Positions 26,580 through 34,319 of a DNA stretch of 64,000 nucleotides are shown here, in pieces. Positions within the stretch are counted from its first letter, which is position 1. Every line of letters begins with the position of its first letter. Source of the stretch: Klenkia taihuensis (lineage in GTDB: Bacteria; Actinomycetota; Actinomycetes; Mycobacteriales; Geodermatophilaceae); assembly GCF_900112525.1 (NCBI RefSeq), contig NZ_FOMD01000003.1, positions 1 through 64,000 of the forward strand, in the 5' to 3' direction. Position numbers and translations under genes: made by a program. The notes below the pieces were generated by a model. That model saw nothing but the letters and a program-made list of their open reading frames with translations, had not been told where the DNA came from and made no database searches.

Positions 26580-27721
26580 CCGAGGCGGACCTGCGGGCCG
26601 CGGTCCCGCAGGTGCTCGCGGCGCTGGTCCGCCGGGGCGCGGAGTTCGCCGCGGCCGAGGACGCCGTCCAGGACGCGCTGGTCGAGGGGCTGCGCACCTG
26701 GGTGGCGGACCCGCCGCACGACGTCCGCGCCTGGCTGGTCACCGTTGCCTGGCGCCGGTACCTGGACGCCGTCCGCTCGGACGCCGCCCGGCAGCGCCGG
26801 GAGTCCCCGCCTCCGGAGGAACCGGTCGAGGTCTCAGGAAGGGACGACTCGCTGCAGCTGTACTTCCTCTGCGCGCACCCGTCGCTGACCCCGTCGTCGG
26901 CGGTCGCGCTGACGCTGCGGGCGGTGGGCGGGCTGACCACCCGGCAGATCGCCGAGGCCTACCTGGTGCCCGAGGCGACGATGGCGCAGCGGATCAGCCG
27001 GGCCAAGAAGACGGTGTCGGGATCCCGGCTGGACGCGCCGGGGGACGTCGGGACCGTGCTGCGGACGCTGTACCTGGTGTTCAACGAGGGCTACAGCGGC
27101 GACGTCGACCTGGTCGCCGAGGCGGTCCGGCTCACCCGGCAGCTGCACCGGGCGTACGACCACCCCGAGGTCGCCGGTCTGCTGGCGCTGATGCTGCTGC
27201 ACGCGGCCCGCCGTCCGGCCCGGTTCTCGGCGGACGGGGCGCTGGTGCCGCTGGCGGAGCAGGACCGGACCCGGTGGGACACCCGGCTCGTCGCGGAGGG
27301 GGTCTCGGTGCTGCAGGCGGCGCTCGCGCAGGACCGGCTGGGGGAGTACCAGGCGCAGGCGGCAATCGCGGCGCTGCACTGCGATGCCACGTCGGCGGAG
27401 GAGACTGACTGGGTGCAGGTCGTCGAGTGGTACGACGAGCTGGTCGCGCTGACCGGTTCGCCGGTGGCGCGGCTGAACCGGGCGGTGGCGGTGGGGGAGG
27501 CGGACGGCCCGCGCGCCGGCCTGGCCGCGCTCGCCGACCTGGACCCGGGGCTGCCTCGGTGGCCGGCGGTCGCGGCGCACCTGCACGAGAAGGACGGCGA
27601 CCCGGTGCGTGCGGCCGAGCTCTACGCCGAGGCCGCGCGGGCGGCGACCAACACCGCCGAACGCGACCACCTGCACCGCCAGGCCGTCCGGGTGAAGGCA
27701 ATCGCTGACCCGAAGCTGTGA
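26576..27721 (+). CDS. RNA polymerase sigma factor, ECF42 type
   Basis: A 381-residue ECF sigma factor with a long C-terminal extension. Region 2 (AEDAVQDALVEGLRTW and WLVTVAWRRYLDAVR) is followed by region 4 (LTTRQIAEAYLVPEATMAQRISRAKK). After residue 180 comes the typical ECF42 extension, with YLVFNEGYSGD, LLALMLLHAARRPAR and LNRAVAVGEADGP plus TPR-like helices at the end. In this group the extension replaces an anti-sigma factor and is needed for activity. The GTG start lies in the stop of the DGPF gene, the usual ECF42 partner. Confidence 0.92.
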   Translation: MTEADLRAAVPQVLAALVRRGAEFAAAEDAVQDALVEGLRTWVADPPHDVRAWLVTVAWRRYLDAVRSDAARQRRESPPPEEPVEVSGRDDSLQLYFLCAHPSLTPSSAVALTLRAVGGLTTRQIAEAYLVPEATMAQRISRAKKTVSGSRLDAPGDVGTVLRTLYLVFNEGYSGDVDLVAEAVRLTRQLHRAYDHPEVAGLLALMLLHAARRPARFSADGALVPLAEQDRTRWDTRLVAEGVSVLQAALAQDRLGEYQAQAAIAALHCDATSAEETDWVQVVEWYDELVALTGSPVARLNRAVAVGEADGPRAGLAALADLDPGLPRWPAVAAHLHEKDGDPVRAAELYAEAARAATNTAERDHLHRQAVRVKAIADPKL

Positions 27722-27823
27722 CCGACCCCGCATCAGCGGTAGCGCGAGCAGCAGGTTCCAGATCGATACGGTTCCGCTCTCCGGTCTTTGCCTTGAGCAA
27801 GGACAATGGTCAGAGCGGAAGCG

Positions 27824-28300
27824 GTGAACGTGAAGAAGAGCTTCGTCGTCGGCGTCGTCGCGGTAGGCATGCTCGGTATCTCGGGGTGCGGGTCCACGTC
27901 GAACGAGTCCTCGGCTATGCCCCCTTCCGCCTCCGTGTCTCCGAGCACGTCGTCCGCGAGCCCTGATACGTCGAGTGCGGCTACGAGCAACGAGCCGGCG
28001 CAGGGCGAGCTCCGTGCCGCGGTGCAGAGCTACTCGGACGCCTTCCTGACCGGCGACGCCGACGTCGCTTACGACCTCCTCACGGCCCGTTGCAAGGACC
28101 GCACCTCGGCGGCCCAGTTCTCGGGCATCGTCTCCGCGGCGTCCCAGCTGTACGGCGCCGCCCTTCCGATCACCAGCTACTCGGCTGAGGTGTCCGAGGA
28201 CCTGGCCCGGGTGACCTACACGTACGACGTCCCGGCGATCAATCAGACCTCGGAGCCATGGGCGCGCGAGGACGGCGAGTGGAAGCAGGACGATTGCTGA
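27824..28300 (+). CDS. Putative lipoprotein with NTF2-like domain
   Basis: About 158 residues. The signal peptide ends in the lipobox GISGC, followed by a Ser/Thr/Pro-rich linker of about 45 residues. The folded part contains LRAAVQSYSDAFLTGDADVAYDLL and several short hydrophobic strands, a pattern seen in NTF2/SnoaL-like exported domains. The start is uncertain: GTG 27824 gives a standard signal peptide; ATG 27806 and GTG 27830 are in frame. AT content is higher than in the neighbouring sigma factor gene. Function unknown. Confidence 0.75.
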   Translation: MNVKKSFVVGVVAVGMLGISGCGSTSNESSAMPPSASVSPSTSSASPDTSSAATSNEPAQGELRAAVQSYSDAFLTGDADVAYDLLTARCKDRTSAAQFSGIVSAASQLYGAALPITSYSAEVSEDLARVTYTYDVPAINQTSEPWAREDGEWKQDDC

Positions 28301-28319
28301 CCCTGAGGGGCGCCTAGCG

Positions 28320-29096
28320 TCAGGTCGCCACCGCACCGCGCCACCATGCGCGCACGGCGTCCCGCGCAGCACCCGGACCCACCTCGACCCTGCCCTGGTG
28401 ACCCAGCGCGACGGTCCTCTCGGCCGTGCTCGGTACGCGGTCGAACATCCACGGCTGCACGTCACCGGCCGTGGGCCCGTGGGTGCGGAACAGCCGGGCG
28501 GCCTCGGCGTCGATGTGGCCGTCCCGCCCGAGACCCCACAGGTCGTACAGGTCGCGCGGTGTGTGGCGGTCCATCCAGGTCACGGTCTTCCACCCGGCGA
28601 AGGCGGGCGCGGTCGGTGTTGTCAGGGTCGCGGGAGGTGCGTCGGTGTACCGCTGTTCGAGCGGCCGGCGCTCGGTCGGCCACGGCGGGTAGCCGGCCGC
28701 CGCGAGCAGCTGGACCCGGATCCTGATGTCCTGCCCGACCACCAGCACGCTCGACTGCGATCCGCGGGTGCTCGCGATCGACGGCTGCCACGACGTGGTG
28801 CCGTGCGACCGCTGCAACCCCCGGCCGACCGCGTCCTCGATCGCAGCACCGACGGCGGCTCGGGGCCCCGTCGCGAGGAGGTCGATGTCCTCGCTCAGCC
28901 TGAGCTCGGTCAGGAACGTCCGGGAGAGGGCCGTGCCGCCGATGAAAACCAGGTGATCCTGGACGTCGCCGTCGGAGAGGGCCGCCAGGACGTGGCTGAT
29001 GGCGTGGTCCCGGAGCACCTGCTCGTCCGCGACGCCGAAGCGGTCACGAACGGCAGACAGCTCCACCGGGTCGAGGCCTCTCGCGCGGCGGGCCAC
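28320..29096 (-). CDS. AbiEii-type nucleotidyltransferase toxin
   Basis: A 258-residue toxin of the type IV AbiE toxin-antitoxin family. The nucleotidyltransferase core is visible as FIGGTALSR followed by LSEDIDLLA, with the GS/GG and DxD motifs of the fold. A later KTVTWMDRHTPRDLYDLWGL matches the C-terminal catalytic region of AbiEii proteins. The GTG at 29096 overlaps the TAG of the antitoxin gene (TAGTG). AbiE systems block growth or phage multiplication; members modify the tRNA acceptor end. Here the pair sits in front of a region rich in other defence genes. Confidence 0.88.
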   Translation of the reverse strand: MARRARGLDPVELSAVRDRFGVADEQVLRDHAISHVLAALSDGDVQDHLVFIGGTALSRTFLTELRLSEDIDLLATGPRAAVGAAIEDAVGRGLQRSHGTTSWQPSIASTRGSQSSVLVVGQDIRIRVQLLAAAGYPPWPTERRPLEQRYTDAPPATLTTPTAPAFAGWKTVTWMDRHTPRDLYDLWGLGRDGHIDAEAARLFRTHGPTAGDVQPWMFDRVPSTAERTVALGHQGRVEVGPGAARDAVRAWWRGAVAT

Positions 29097-29728
29097 TAGG
29101 ACGGCTCGTGTGCAGCCCGCAGCCGCGCCAGGGTCGCTCCCATGCGCTGCTCGTGCGCCAGTCGCGCCAGCCTCTCCGGGGCGCAACGCGGCAGGAGGGT
29201 GCGGACGGCGTCCTCGGCCTCGGCCGGCATGCCCCCCAGCTGTGGTCGCTTGGTCAGGTCGAGAACCGTCTGCTCGGGTGTGGTGACGAGCGCGGGACCG
29301 AGATCGGTGCGCAGCAGCACCGCATCGAGGGCGTCGACGTCACGGGTGACGAAGGTGATGGTCCCGTCGGGGCGGTCGGCCACCTGCACGGTGGGGTGCT
29401 TGCGGGGAACCGCCACGACGGCGGCGGTGATGGCACGCGGGATCGCCCCGTGCAGCCGAGCAGCGGTCAGGTGCATGAGCACGGGCACCCGGTCGCCGTA
29501 CAGCGCCGTGGCCACCCCGGCGGCCACAGCCTCGAGGGTGGGCACCCACCGACGGTCGCGGTCGTCGGGCAGCGCGTAGTACACGCCGGGCGCGGCCTTG
29601 CGCACCACACCCTGCCGGACCAACCGGGTGAGCTGGACGTTCGGTTGGGTGTACACCTCGGCCAGGTCCTGCGGCCGGATGGTCCGCAACGGTGCACGTG
29701 TCATGACCTCTGGTGCCGCGGTCATCAT
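29096..29728 (-). CDS. AbiEi-type antitoxin
   Basis: A 210-residue antitoxin and autorepressor. The N-terminal winged helix includes IRPQDLAEVYTQPNVQLTRL and VVRKAAPGVYYALPDD, typical of AbiEi. The following domain contains AARLHGAIPRAITAAVVAVP and FVTRDVDALDAVLL, the conserved C-terminal region. AGGGGG precedes a run of possible starts (GTG 29731, ATG 29728, ATG 29725); 29728 is used. A perfect inverted repeat at 29751-29769 lies directly upstream and is the expected binding site for its own repression. Confidence 0.88.
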   Translation of the reverse strand: MMTAAPEVMTRAPLRTIRPQDLAEVYTQPNVQLTRLVRQGVVRKAAPGVYYALPDDRDRRWVPTLEAVAAGVATALYGDRVPVLMHLTAARLHGAIPRAITAAVVAVPRKHPTVQVADRPDGTITFVTRDVDALDAVLLRTDLGPALVTTPEQTVLDLTKRPQLGGMPAEAEDAVRTLLPRCAPERLARLAHEQRMGATLARLRAAHEPS

Positions 29729-29750
29729 CACCCCCTGACGCTGGTCGAGA

Positions 29751-29769
29751 ACTTATCTCTCGGATAAGT
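29751..29769 (-). promoter_or_regulatory. Inverted repeat, probable AbiEi operator
   Basis: ACTTATC and GATAAGT form a perfect 7-bp inverted repeat separated by 5 nt, 20-40 bases upstream of the abiEi start. It is AT-rich in a GC-rich context and overlaps sequence that can serve as a promoter -10 region. AbiEi proteins are known to repress their own operon by binding inverted repeats; that this one is the site is inference. Confidence 0.6.
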
Positions 29770-29860
29770 ATTCGGCCAGTCATCAACCTGCTTGAGCGCC
29801 CTTCCCCGCCGAGTACGGGTGCCGGATCGCGTACCGGCGGTTGTGGGTCGGCGGTCTTGC

Positions 29861-30154
29861 CTAGACGTGACCGTCCGTCAGGTCCTCGTCGCCGTGGTCG
29901 GGTCGACCGAGGCGCCGCTGGTCGAGCCGGTCGGCCAACGCGAACAGCAGGACGCCGACCACCATCGCGAGCAGCGTCGACCCGAAGGCGTAGAAGACCA
30001 GGCCGCCGTTGAGCGCATCGCGCGCGACGAACCACATCACCGCGACGGCGACCAGCCAGATCGCCGGGCTGCTCATGCCCACCACGCCGAGCGCGCCGAT
30101 CAGCCACACCAGGGGCGAGCGGCGTGCGGGTCGGGAAGGGGACGGGTGCGGCAC
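29861..30154 (-). CDS. Small two-helix membrane protein
   Basis: A 97-residue protein with two predicted membrane helices (LVWLIGALGVVGMSSPAIWLVAVAVMWFV, likely split into two, and FYAFGSTLLAMVVGVLLFAL), a basic N-terminus and an acidic C-terminal tail. The GTG at 30154 is the only convincing start. It is divergent from the GIY-YIG gene. No family was recognised. Confidence 0.6.
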   Translation of the reverse strand: MPHPSPSRPARRSPLVWLIGALGVVGMSSPAIWLVAVAVMWFVARDALNGGLVFYAFGSTLLAMVVGVLLFALADRLDQRRLGRPDHGDEDLTDGHV

Positions 30155-30177
30155 GGCCCGAGCCTAGGAGGTGCGGG

Positions 30178-30735
30178 TTGACTGGGGCCGTGGACGACGT
30201 CGTCGCTGCCCTGTGCTCGACACCGCTGCCGGTGCCCGAGGCGGCCGAGGCCATCCCGAAGGCGCCGGGCCTCTACGCCTGGTGGGGCAGGTTCGGCGCG
30301 CTGCCCGGCATCTCCGGCCCGAAGCACCCGACCGCGCCGGTGCAGCTGCTCTACGTCGGCATCGCGCCGAACGGTCCGACGTCCGCCTCGACCCTGCGCT
30401 CCCGCGTGGTCGGCGACCACATCCGGGGGACGACGGGGCAGTCCACCCTGCGCCGTTCGCTCGCGGCGCTGCTGGTCGAGCAGCAGGGCTGGCGCAGCCG
30501 CTGGACGACGCGGCCGGTGCTGGTCAACCGCGACGAGGTGGCGTTGTCGGAGTGGATGGCCCGGACGCTGCACCTGACGTGGTCCGAGCACCCGCAGCCG
30601 TGGACCGTCGAGGCCGACGTCATCGCCGAGCTGGAGCCGCCGCTGAACCAGGCCGAGAACCGGGGCCACCCGATGCACGCCGTCGTGGCGGCCGCCCGCA
30701 AGCGCTGGCGCGAGGAGGCCAGGGCGGCCCGCTGA
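30178..30735 (+). CDS. GIY-YIG superfamily protein
   Basis: About 185 residues. GLYAWWG and, after an insertion, LLYVGIAPN form the two halves of the GIY-YIG motif; LRSRVVGDHIRG holds the conserved arginine, and SEWMARTLHLTW and PPLNQAEN supply the Glu and Asn positions of the nuclease fold. The catalytic residues therefore look intact. AGGAGG ends 6 nt before a TTG at 30178, which is taken as start; the GTG at 30190 is an alternative. The 3' end abuts the convergent gene with no gap. Family members act in repair or restriction; the role here is unknown. Confidence 0.75.
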   Translation: MTGAVDDVVAALCSTPLPVPEAAEAIPKAPGLYAWWGRFGALPGISGPKHPTAPVQLLYVGIAPNGPTSASTLRSRVVGDHIRGTTGQSTLRRSLAALLVEQQGWRSRWTTRPVLVNRDEVALSEWMARTLHLTWSEHPQPWTVEADVIAELEPPLNQAENRGHPMHAVVAAARKRWREEARAAR

Positions 30736-31593
30736 TCAGCCCAGGAAGCCGGTGACGGGGATGCCGGCCAGCGCCTGCCAGGTCAGGAACCCGACCAGCG
30801 CGGCGTACCCGACCGACGCGGCGGCGACGAGGCGGAACCGGGTGCGCGGCTCGGCCAGCGCGGGCACCCGCCGGCGCAGCGCCTCGAGGCCGAAGGCGAG
30901 CAGCGGCAACGCCTGCAGGGCGTGCATGCCGACGAAGTGCGGCACCCGCAGGTCGCCGCCGGTAGTGGACCAGCCCAGCAGCGGCAGGCCGGGGCCGTCG
31001 TCCGGCACCCCGACCGCGTGCGCGCCGACGATGCCCGAGTAGTCGTTCAGCTGGTCCGCGGTGGGTGAGGTCATGAGGAAGGCGACGGCCATCCCGGCCA
31101 GCCCGATGACCAGCCCTGCCCGGATGGCCAGCCGCCGGGCGGGGTCGTCGACGGCCCGCCACAGCAGGACGGCGAGCACCACGGTGACCAGCCAGACCGC
31201 GGCGATCGCGGTGCCCATCGAGGCCCAGACCGCGCTGTGCAGCGGCGTCGAGACGTTGAAGTGGCTGGTGGTGCCGACCGCGACGGCGCCGACGATGGCG
31301 GCCATCTCCACGGCCATGGCGATCGCGATGACCCACGCGATGCCCCGGCCGAGGCGCTGCCGGCGAGCGGGCAGCAGGGTGAGCAGCCAGGCGATCGTGA
31401 GGGCGTAGATGCCGATCGAGATCGCGAACTTCAGCGGCTTGAGCCAGCCGTTGCGGCCGACGATCTGCATGGGGTCGACGACGGCCAGGACGGCGGTGAC
31501 GACGGCGGTCGCGGCCATGGTGGCGGCGACGCCGAGCAGGACGCGGTTGAGGCGGGGGGCGGCGGTGGTGGGGCGGTCGAGGACGGCGGTCAT
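30736..31593 (-). CDS. Multi-pass membrane protein
   Basis: A 285-residue protein with about eight membrane helices and no soluble domain. Hydrophobic stretches include AVVTAVLAVVDPMQIVG, ISIGIYALTIAWLLTLL, AIAAVWLVTVVLAVLLW and AASVGYAALVGFLTWQAL; short histidine-containing loops (GMHALQALPL) are present. It starts at ATG 31593 within the stop of the MerR gene (ATGA), so it is the probable target of that regulator. Homologues are uncharacterised; no transporter motif was seen. Confidence 0.82.
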   Translation of the reverse strand: MTAVLDRPTTAAPRLNRVLLGVAATMAATAVVTAVLAVVDPMQIVGRNGWLKPLKFAISIGIYALTIAWLLTLLPARRQRLGRGIAWVIAIAMAVEMAAIVGAVAVGTTSHFNVSTPLHSAVWASMGTAIAAVWLVTVVLAVLLWRAVDDPARRLAIRAGLVIGLAGMAVAFLMTSPTADQLNDYSGIVGAHAVGVPDDGPGLPLLGWSTTGGDLRVPHFVGMHALQALPLLAFGLEALRRRVPALAEPRTRFRLVAAASVGYAALVGFLTWQALAGIPVTGFLG

Positions 31594-32222
31594 GACGGAC
31601 TCCCGGGGTGGAAACGGCGGACGGACTCGCTCTCCTGCGCCATGCGGCGGAGGCCTGCGAGGAGGGCGTCGCCGAGCACGGTGCCCACGACGACGGTCTG
31701 GGCGGCGGTCGCGGGACCGGCGTCCAGCTTCTTGCTGATGGTGTCGATGTCGGCCTCGGCGACGACCTCGGCGGCACGGGCGTAGGCGGGCAGCACGGCG
31801 GCGAGGTCGTCGCGGCCCAGGGCGAGGTAGCGGTCGAGGACGACGGCGGCCGCGACCAGGCCGGGGTTGCCGTCGTGGACGGTCCAGCCCTGCCGGCGAG
31901 CGACGTCGGCGACCCGGCGCAGCGACTCCTGCGACGGCGGGACGGCGACCCGGGGGAGGGAGGCCTGGGCGATGCCGAGGGTGTTGCCGAACGGGTGGTC
32001 GGGGTCGTCGGCGGCGGAGAGGACGTCCTTGGCGGCGGCGACGGAGAGCCCGCCGACCTCCACGAGCGAGCGGATCAGCCGCAACCGGGCGAGGTGGTCG
32101 TCGTCGTAGTCGGTCTGGTTGTAGCCGGTGCGCTCGCCGGCGGGCAGCAGGCCCTCGCTGACGTACCACTTGATCGAGGCGGCGCTGACCCCGCTCCGTT
32201 CGGCCAGCTCGGCGATGCGCAT
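31590..32222 (-). CDS. MerR-family transcriptional regulator
   Basis: A 210-residue regulator. The N-terminal winged helix starts MRIAELAERSGVSAASIKWYVSEGLL and continues with ARLRLIRSLVEVGGLS, the classical MerR HTH and wing. The C-terminal part is helical with no cysteine cluster, so it is more likely to sense an organic molecule than a metal. An 18-bp palindrome lies in the spacer of a near-consensus promoter just upstream, which is the usual MerR operator geometry. The promoter -10 box ends 6 nt before the ATG, so the transcript is probably leaderless. It is coupled to the membrane protein gene by ATGA. Confidence 0.92.
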   Translation of the reverse strand: MRIAELAERSGVSAASIKWYVSEGLLPAGERTGYNQTDYDDDHLARLRLIRSLVEVGGLSVAAAKDVLSAADDPDHPFGNTLGIAQASLPRVAVPPSQESLRRVADVARRQGWTVHDGNPGLVAAAVVLDRYLALGRDDLAAVLPAYARAAEVVAEADIDTISKKLDAGPATAAQTVVVGTVLGDALLAGLRRMAQESESVRRFHPGSPS

Positions 32223-32228
32223 GTCGAG

Positions 32229-32257
32229 AGTATCACTATCGATAGTGATGCTGTCAA
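32229..32257 (-). promoter_or_regulatory. merR promoter with palindromic operator in the spacer
   Basis: On the minus strand TTGACA (32257-32252) and GATACT (32234-32229) are separated by 17 nt. The spacer contains most of the perfect palindrome ATCACTATC-GATAGTGAT (32232-32249), which extends into the -10 box. The first base of the ATG lies 6 nt after the -10, so transcription probably begins at or next to the start codon. The same palindrome lies 40 bp upstream of the divergent aldo/keto reductase gene and could control both directions. Confidence 0.75.
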
Positions 32258-32289
32258 CCCGTCACGGCGTCGAGGCGTAGGAAGGGGAC

Positions 32290-33327
32290 ATGGAGATGCG
32301 CACGCTCGGACGCACTGGTGTGAAGGTCAGCCCGCTCTGCCTCGGGGCGATGATGTTCGGGGCGTGGGGCAACCCCGACCACGACGAGTCGGTGCGGATC
32401 ATCCACGCCGCGCTGGACGCCGGGATCAACTTCGTGGACACCGCGGACGTGTACTCGGCGGGGGAGAGCGAGGAGATCGTCGGCAAGGCGCTCGCCGGCG
32501 GACGGCGGGAGAAGGTGGTGCTGGCGACCAAGGCGCACGGCGCGATGGGGGAGGACCCCAACCAGCAGGGCAACAGCCGGCGGTGGCTGGTGACCGAGGT
32601 GGAGAACAGCCTGCGGCGGCTGCAGACCGACCACATCGACCTGTACCAGATCCACCGCCCGTCGCCGGACACCGAGATCGAGGAGACCCTCGACGCCCTG
32701 ACCGACCTGGTGCGGGCGGGGAAGATCCGCTACTTCGGGAGCTCGACGTTCCTGCCGTCGCAGGTGGTGCAGGCGCAGTGGGCTTCTGCTGATCGCCGGA
32801 GCGGGCGGTTCGTCACCGAGCAGCCGCCGTACTCGATGCTGGTGCGCGGGATCGAGCGCGAGCTGCTGCCGGTGACCCAGGAGTACGGCATGGGCACGCT
32901 GGTCTGGAGCCCGCTGGCCGGTGGGTGGCTGTCGGGCAAGTGGCGCAAGGGCGCCGACGCGCCGGAGACGCACCGCGCATCGGCGATGGGCGGGCGTATG
33001 GCCTCGCGCTACGACCTCTCGGACCAGGTCAACCAGCGCAAGCTGGACGCCGCCGACGCCCTGGCCGGGGTGGCCGAGCAGGCAGGGGTGAGCCTGCCGC
33101 AGCTCGCGATCGCGTTCACGATCCGGCACCCGGGGGTGACGTCGTCGATCATCGGCCCGCGGACGATGGAGCAGCTGACGAGCCAGCTGCCGGCGGTGGA
33201 CGTCGAGCTGTCGGACGACGTCCTGGACGCCGTCGACGCGATCGTGCCGCCGGGGACCAACATCCGCGCGGACGACGGGGGGTACGCCCCGCCGTCGATC
33301 ACGGACGCCACCCTCCGCCGCCGCTGA
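32290..33327 (+). CDS. Aldo/keto reductase
   Basis: A 345-residue NADP(H)-dependent oxidoreductase of the (beta/alpha)8 aldo-keto family. It begins MEMRTLGRTGVKVSPLCLGAM. The catalytic tetrad is recognisable: Asp and Tyr in FVDTADVYSAGESEE, Lys in VVLATKAHG and His in DLYQIHRPSPD. The cofactor loop near the C-terminus includes SIIGPRTMEQL. AGGAAGGGG precedes the ATG. It is divergent from merR across the palindromic operator, so its expression may respond to the same signal. Confidence 0.93.
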   Translation: MEMRTLGRTGVKVSPLCLGAMMFGAWGNPDHDESVRIIHAALDAGINFVDTADVYSAGESEEIVGKALAGGRREKVVLATKAHGAMGEDPNQQGNSRRWLVTEVENSLRRLQTDHIDLYQIHRPSPDTEIEETLDALTDLVRAGKIRYFGSSTFLPSQVVQAQWASADRRSGRFVTEQPPYSMLVRGIERELLPVTQEYGMGTLVWSPLAGGWLSGKWRKGADAPETHRASAMGGRMASRYDLSDQVNQRKLDAADALAGVAEQAGVSLPQLAIAFTIRHPGVTSSIIGPRTMEQLTSQLPAVDVELSDDVLDAVDAIVPPGTNIRADDGGYAPPSITDATLRRR

Positions 33328-33544
33328 ACGTGTGAACCCCGGCAGCCCACAACGGTGCACGCTCTGGGCTGTCGGGGTCCAGCGTGCGAGGCCATCGGCG
33401 TCGGTGACCCAGATGTCGAACGACGAGGGGACGGGCGCCGTCCTCCGCAGCCTGGCAAGCTGTCAATCGAGCTGGTCGAGGGGTTGGCAGCTCACGTGCT
33501 CGGCCAGTCCCGCAAGCTCAGCAGCCTGTTGGTCCTCAACAAGG

Positions 33545-34176
33545 ACGGCTACGTCATCAGCGAACGAGATTACGGTCGACATGGCCGACGAGGTGCTGCC
33601 GGTCGTGTGCAGACTTCAGTTCTCGTCTGGGTCTTCTGCACCGACCCGTTCGGGCAATGGGGCCGTTCCTCGACGAGCTGGTGTGGACTGGCTTCGCCGA
33701 CTCTTCAACGGTATGGCTTATCGCCGGTATGTTTGGGGCGGATCTGGAAAGACCGGAATGGGCTTCGACCTGGATGTCGAGATAATCCGGGCCGCGCACG
33801 AGCACGGTCTGGTGACGACGCCCCATACCTTCGACGCCGGGAAAGCGGTGGTCATGACCAAGGCGGGGGCCGACGTGCTGATGCAGCACATTAGGGCTCA
33901 CGACGAGCGGGACCATCGGCGCGCAGACGGCGATGACGCTGGTTGACGCGGCGGCGCAGCTGCACGAGGTACGCGACACCGCGGTGGCGGAGCGATCCGA
34001 CAAGCTGTTGTTGTGCCACGGCAGGCCGATCGCCTAGCTGGCTGATGCGCAGTGCGCGCTGGGGCCCGCCACTGGCGGGGCCGCGTTCCTCGGGGCGTCG
34101 TCCAGGGATTGGCTGCCCACGCGAAAGGGGATCGCTGTGCGGGCCACTCAGTTCGGGGCGCTCACCCCCGGCTGAG
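33545..34176 (+). pseudogene. Decayed phosphoenolpyruvate-hydrolase-family (TIM barrel) gene
   Basis: Pieces of one protein family are spread over several frames. In order: ANEITVDMADEVLPVV, then VLVWVFCTDPF, then GPFLDELVWTGFADSSTVWLIAG, then TGMGFDLDVEIIRAAHEHGL followed by MTKAGADVLMQHI, then LTTSGTIGAQTAMTLVDAA and LLLCHGRPIA, a TAG at 34035, and FLGASSRDWLPTRKGI. Together they match the central and C-terminal parts of the PEP-hydrolase-like TIM-barrel family. At least four frameshifts and one stop show it is dead. The sequence from 33328 to 33545 and from 34177 to 34319 holds nothing recognised. The pseudogene marks the left edge of the defence island. Confidence 0.75.
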
Positions 34177-34319
34177 AGAGGCCGAGTATGACCTCACGAA
34201 CTCGCCGAGCGGGCGGAGGCGAGAAACCGCATCCCGACGACGAGTGATGCGCCTTTGAGCGAAAGGTTGCCGCGACGGCAGTCAGCACCGAGAACGGCGG
34301 AGACGGGCGACCACTCATT

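Noticed and set aside
26834-28465. A 543-codon open frame on the minus strand
   Set aside because: Covers the ECF42 sigma and lipoprotein genes in antisense; no motifs.
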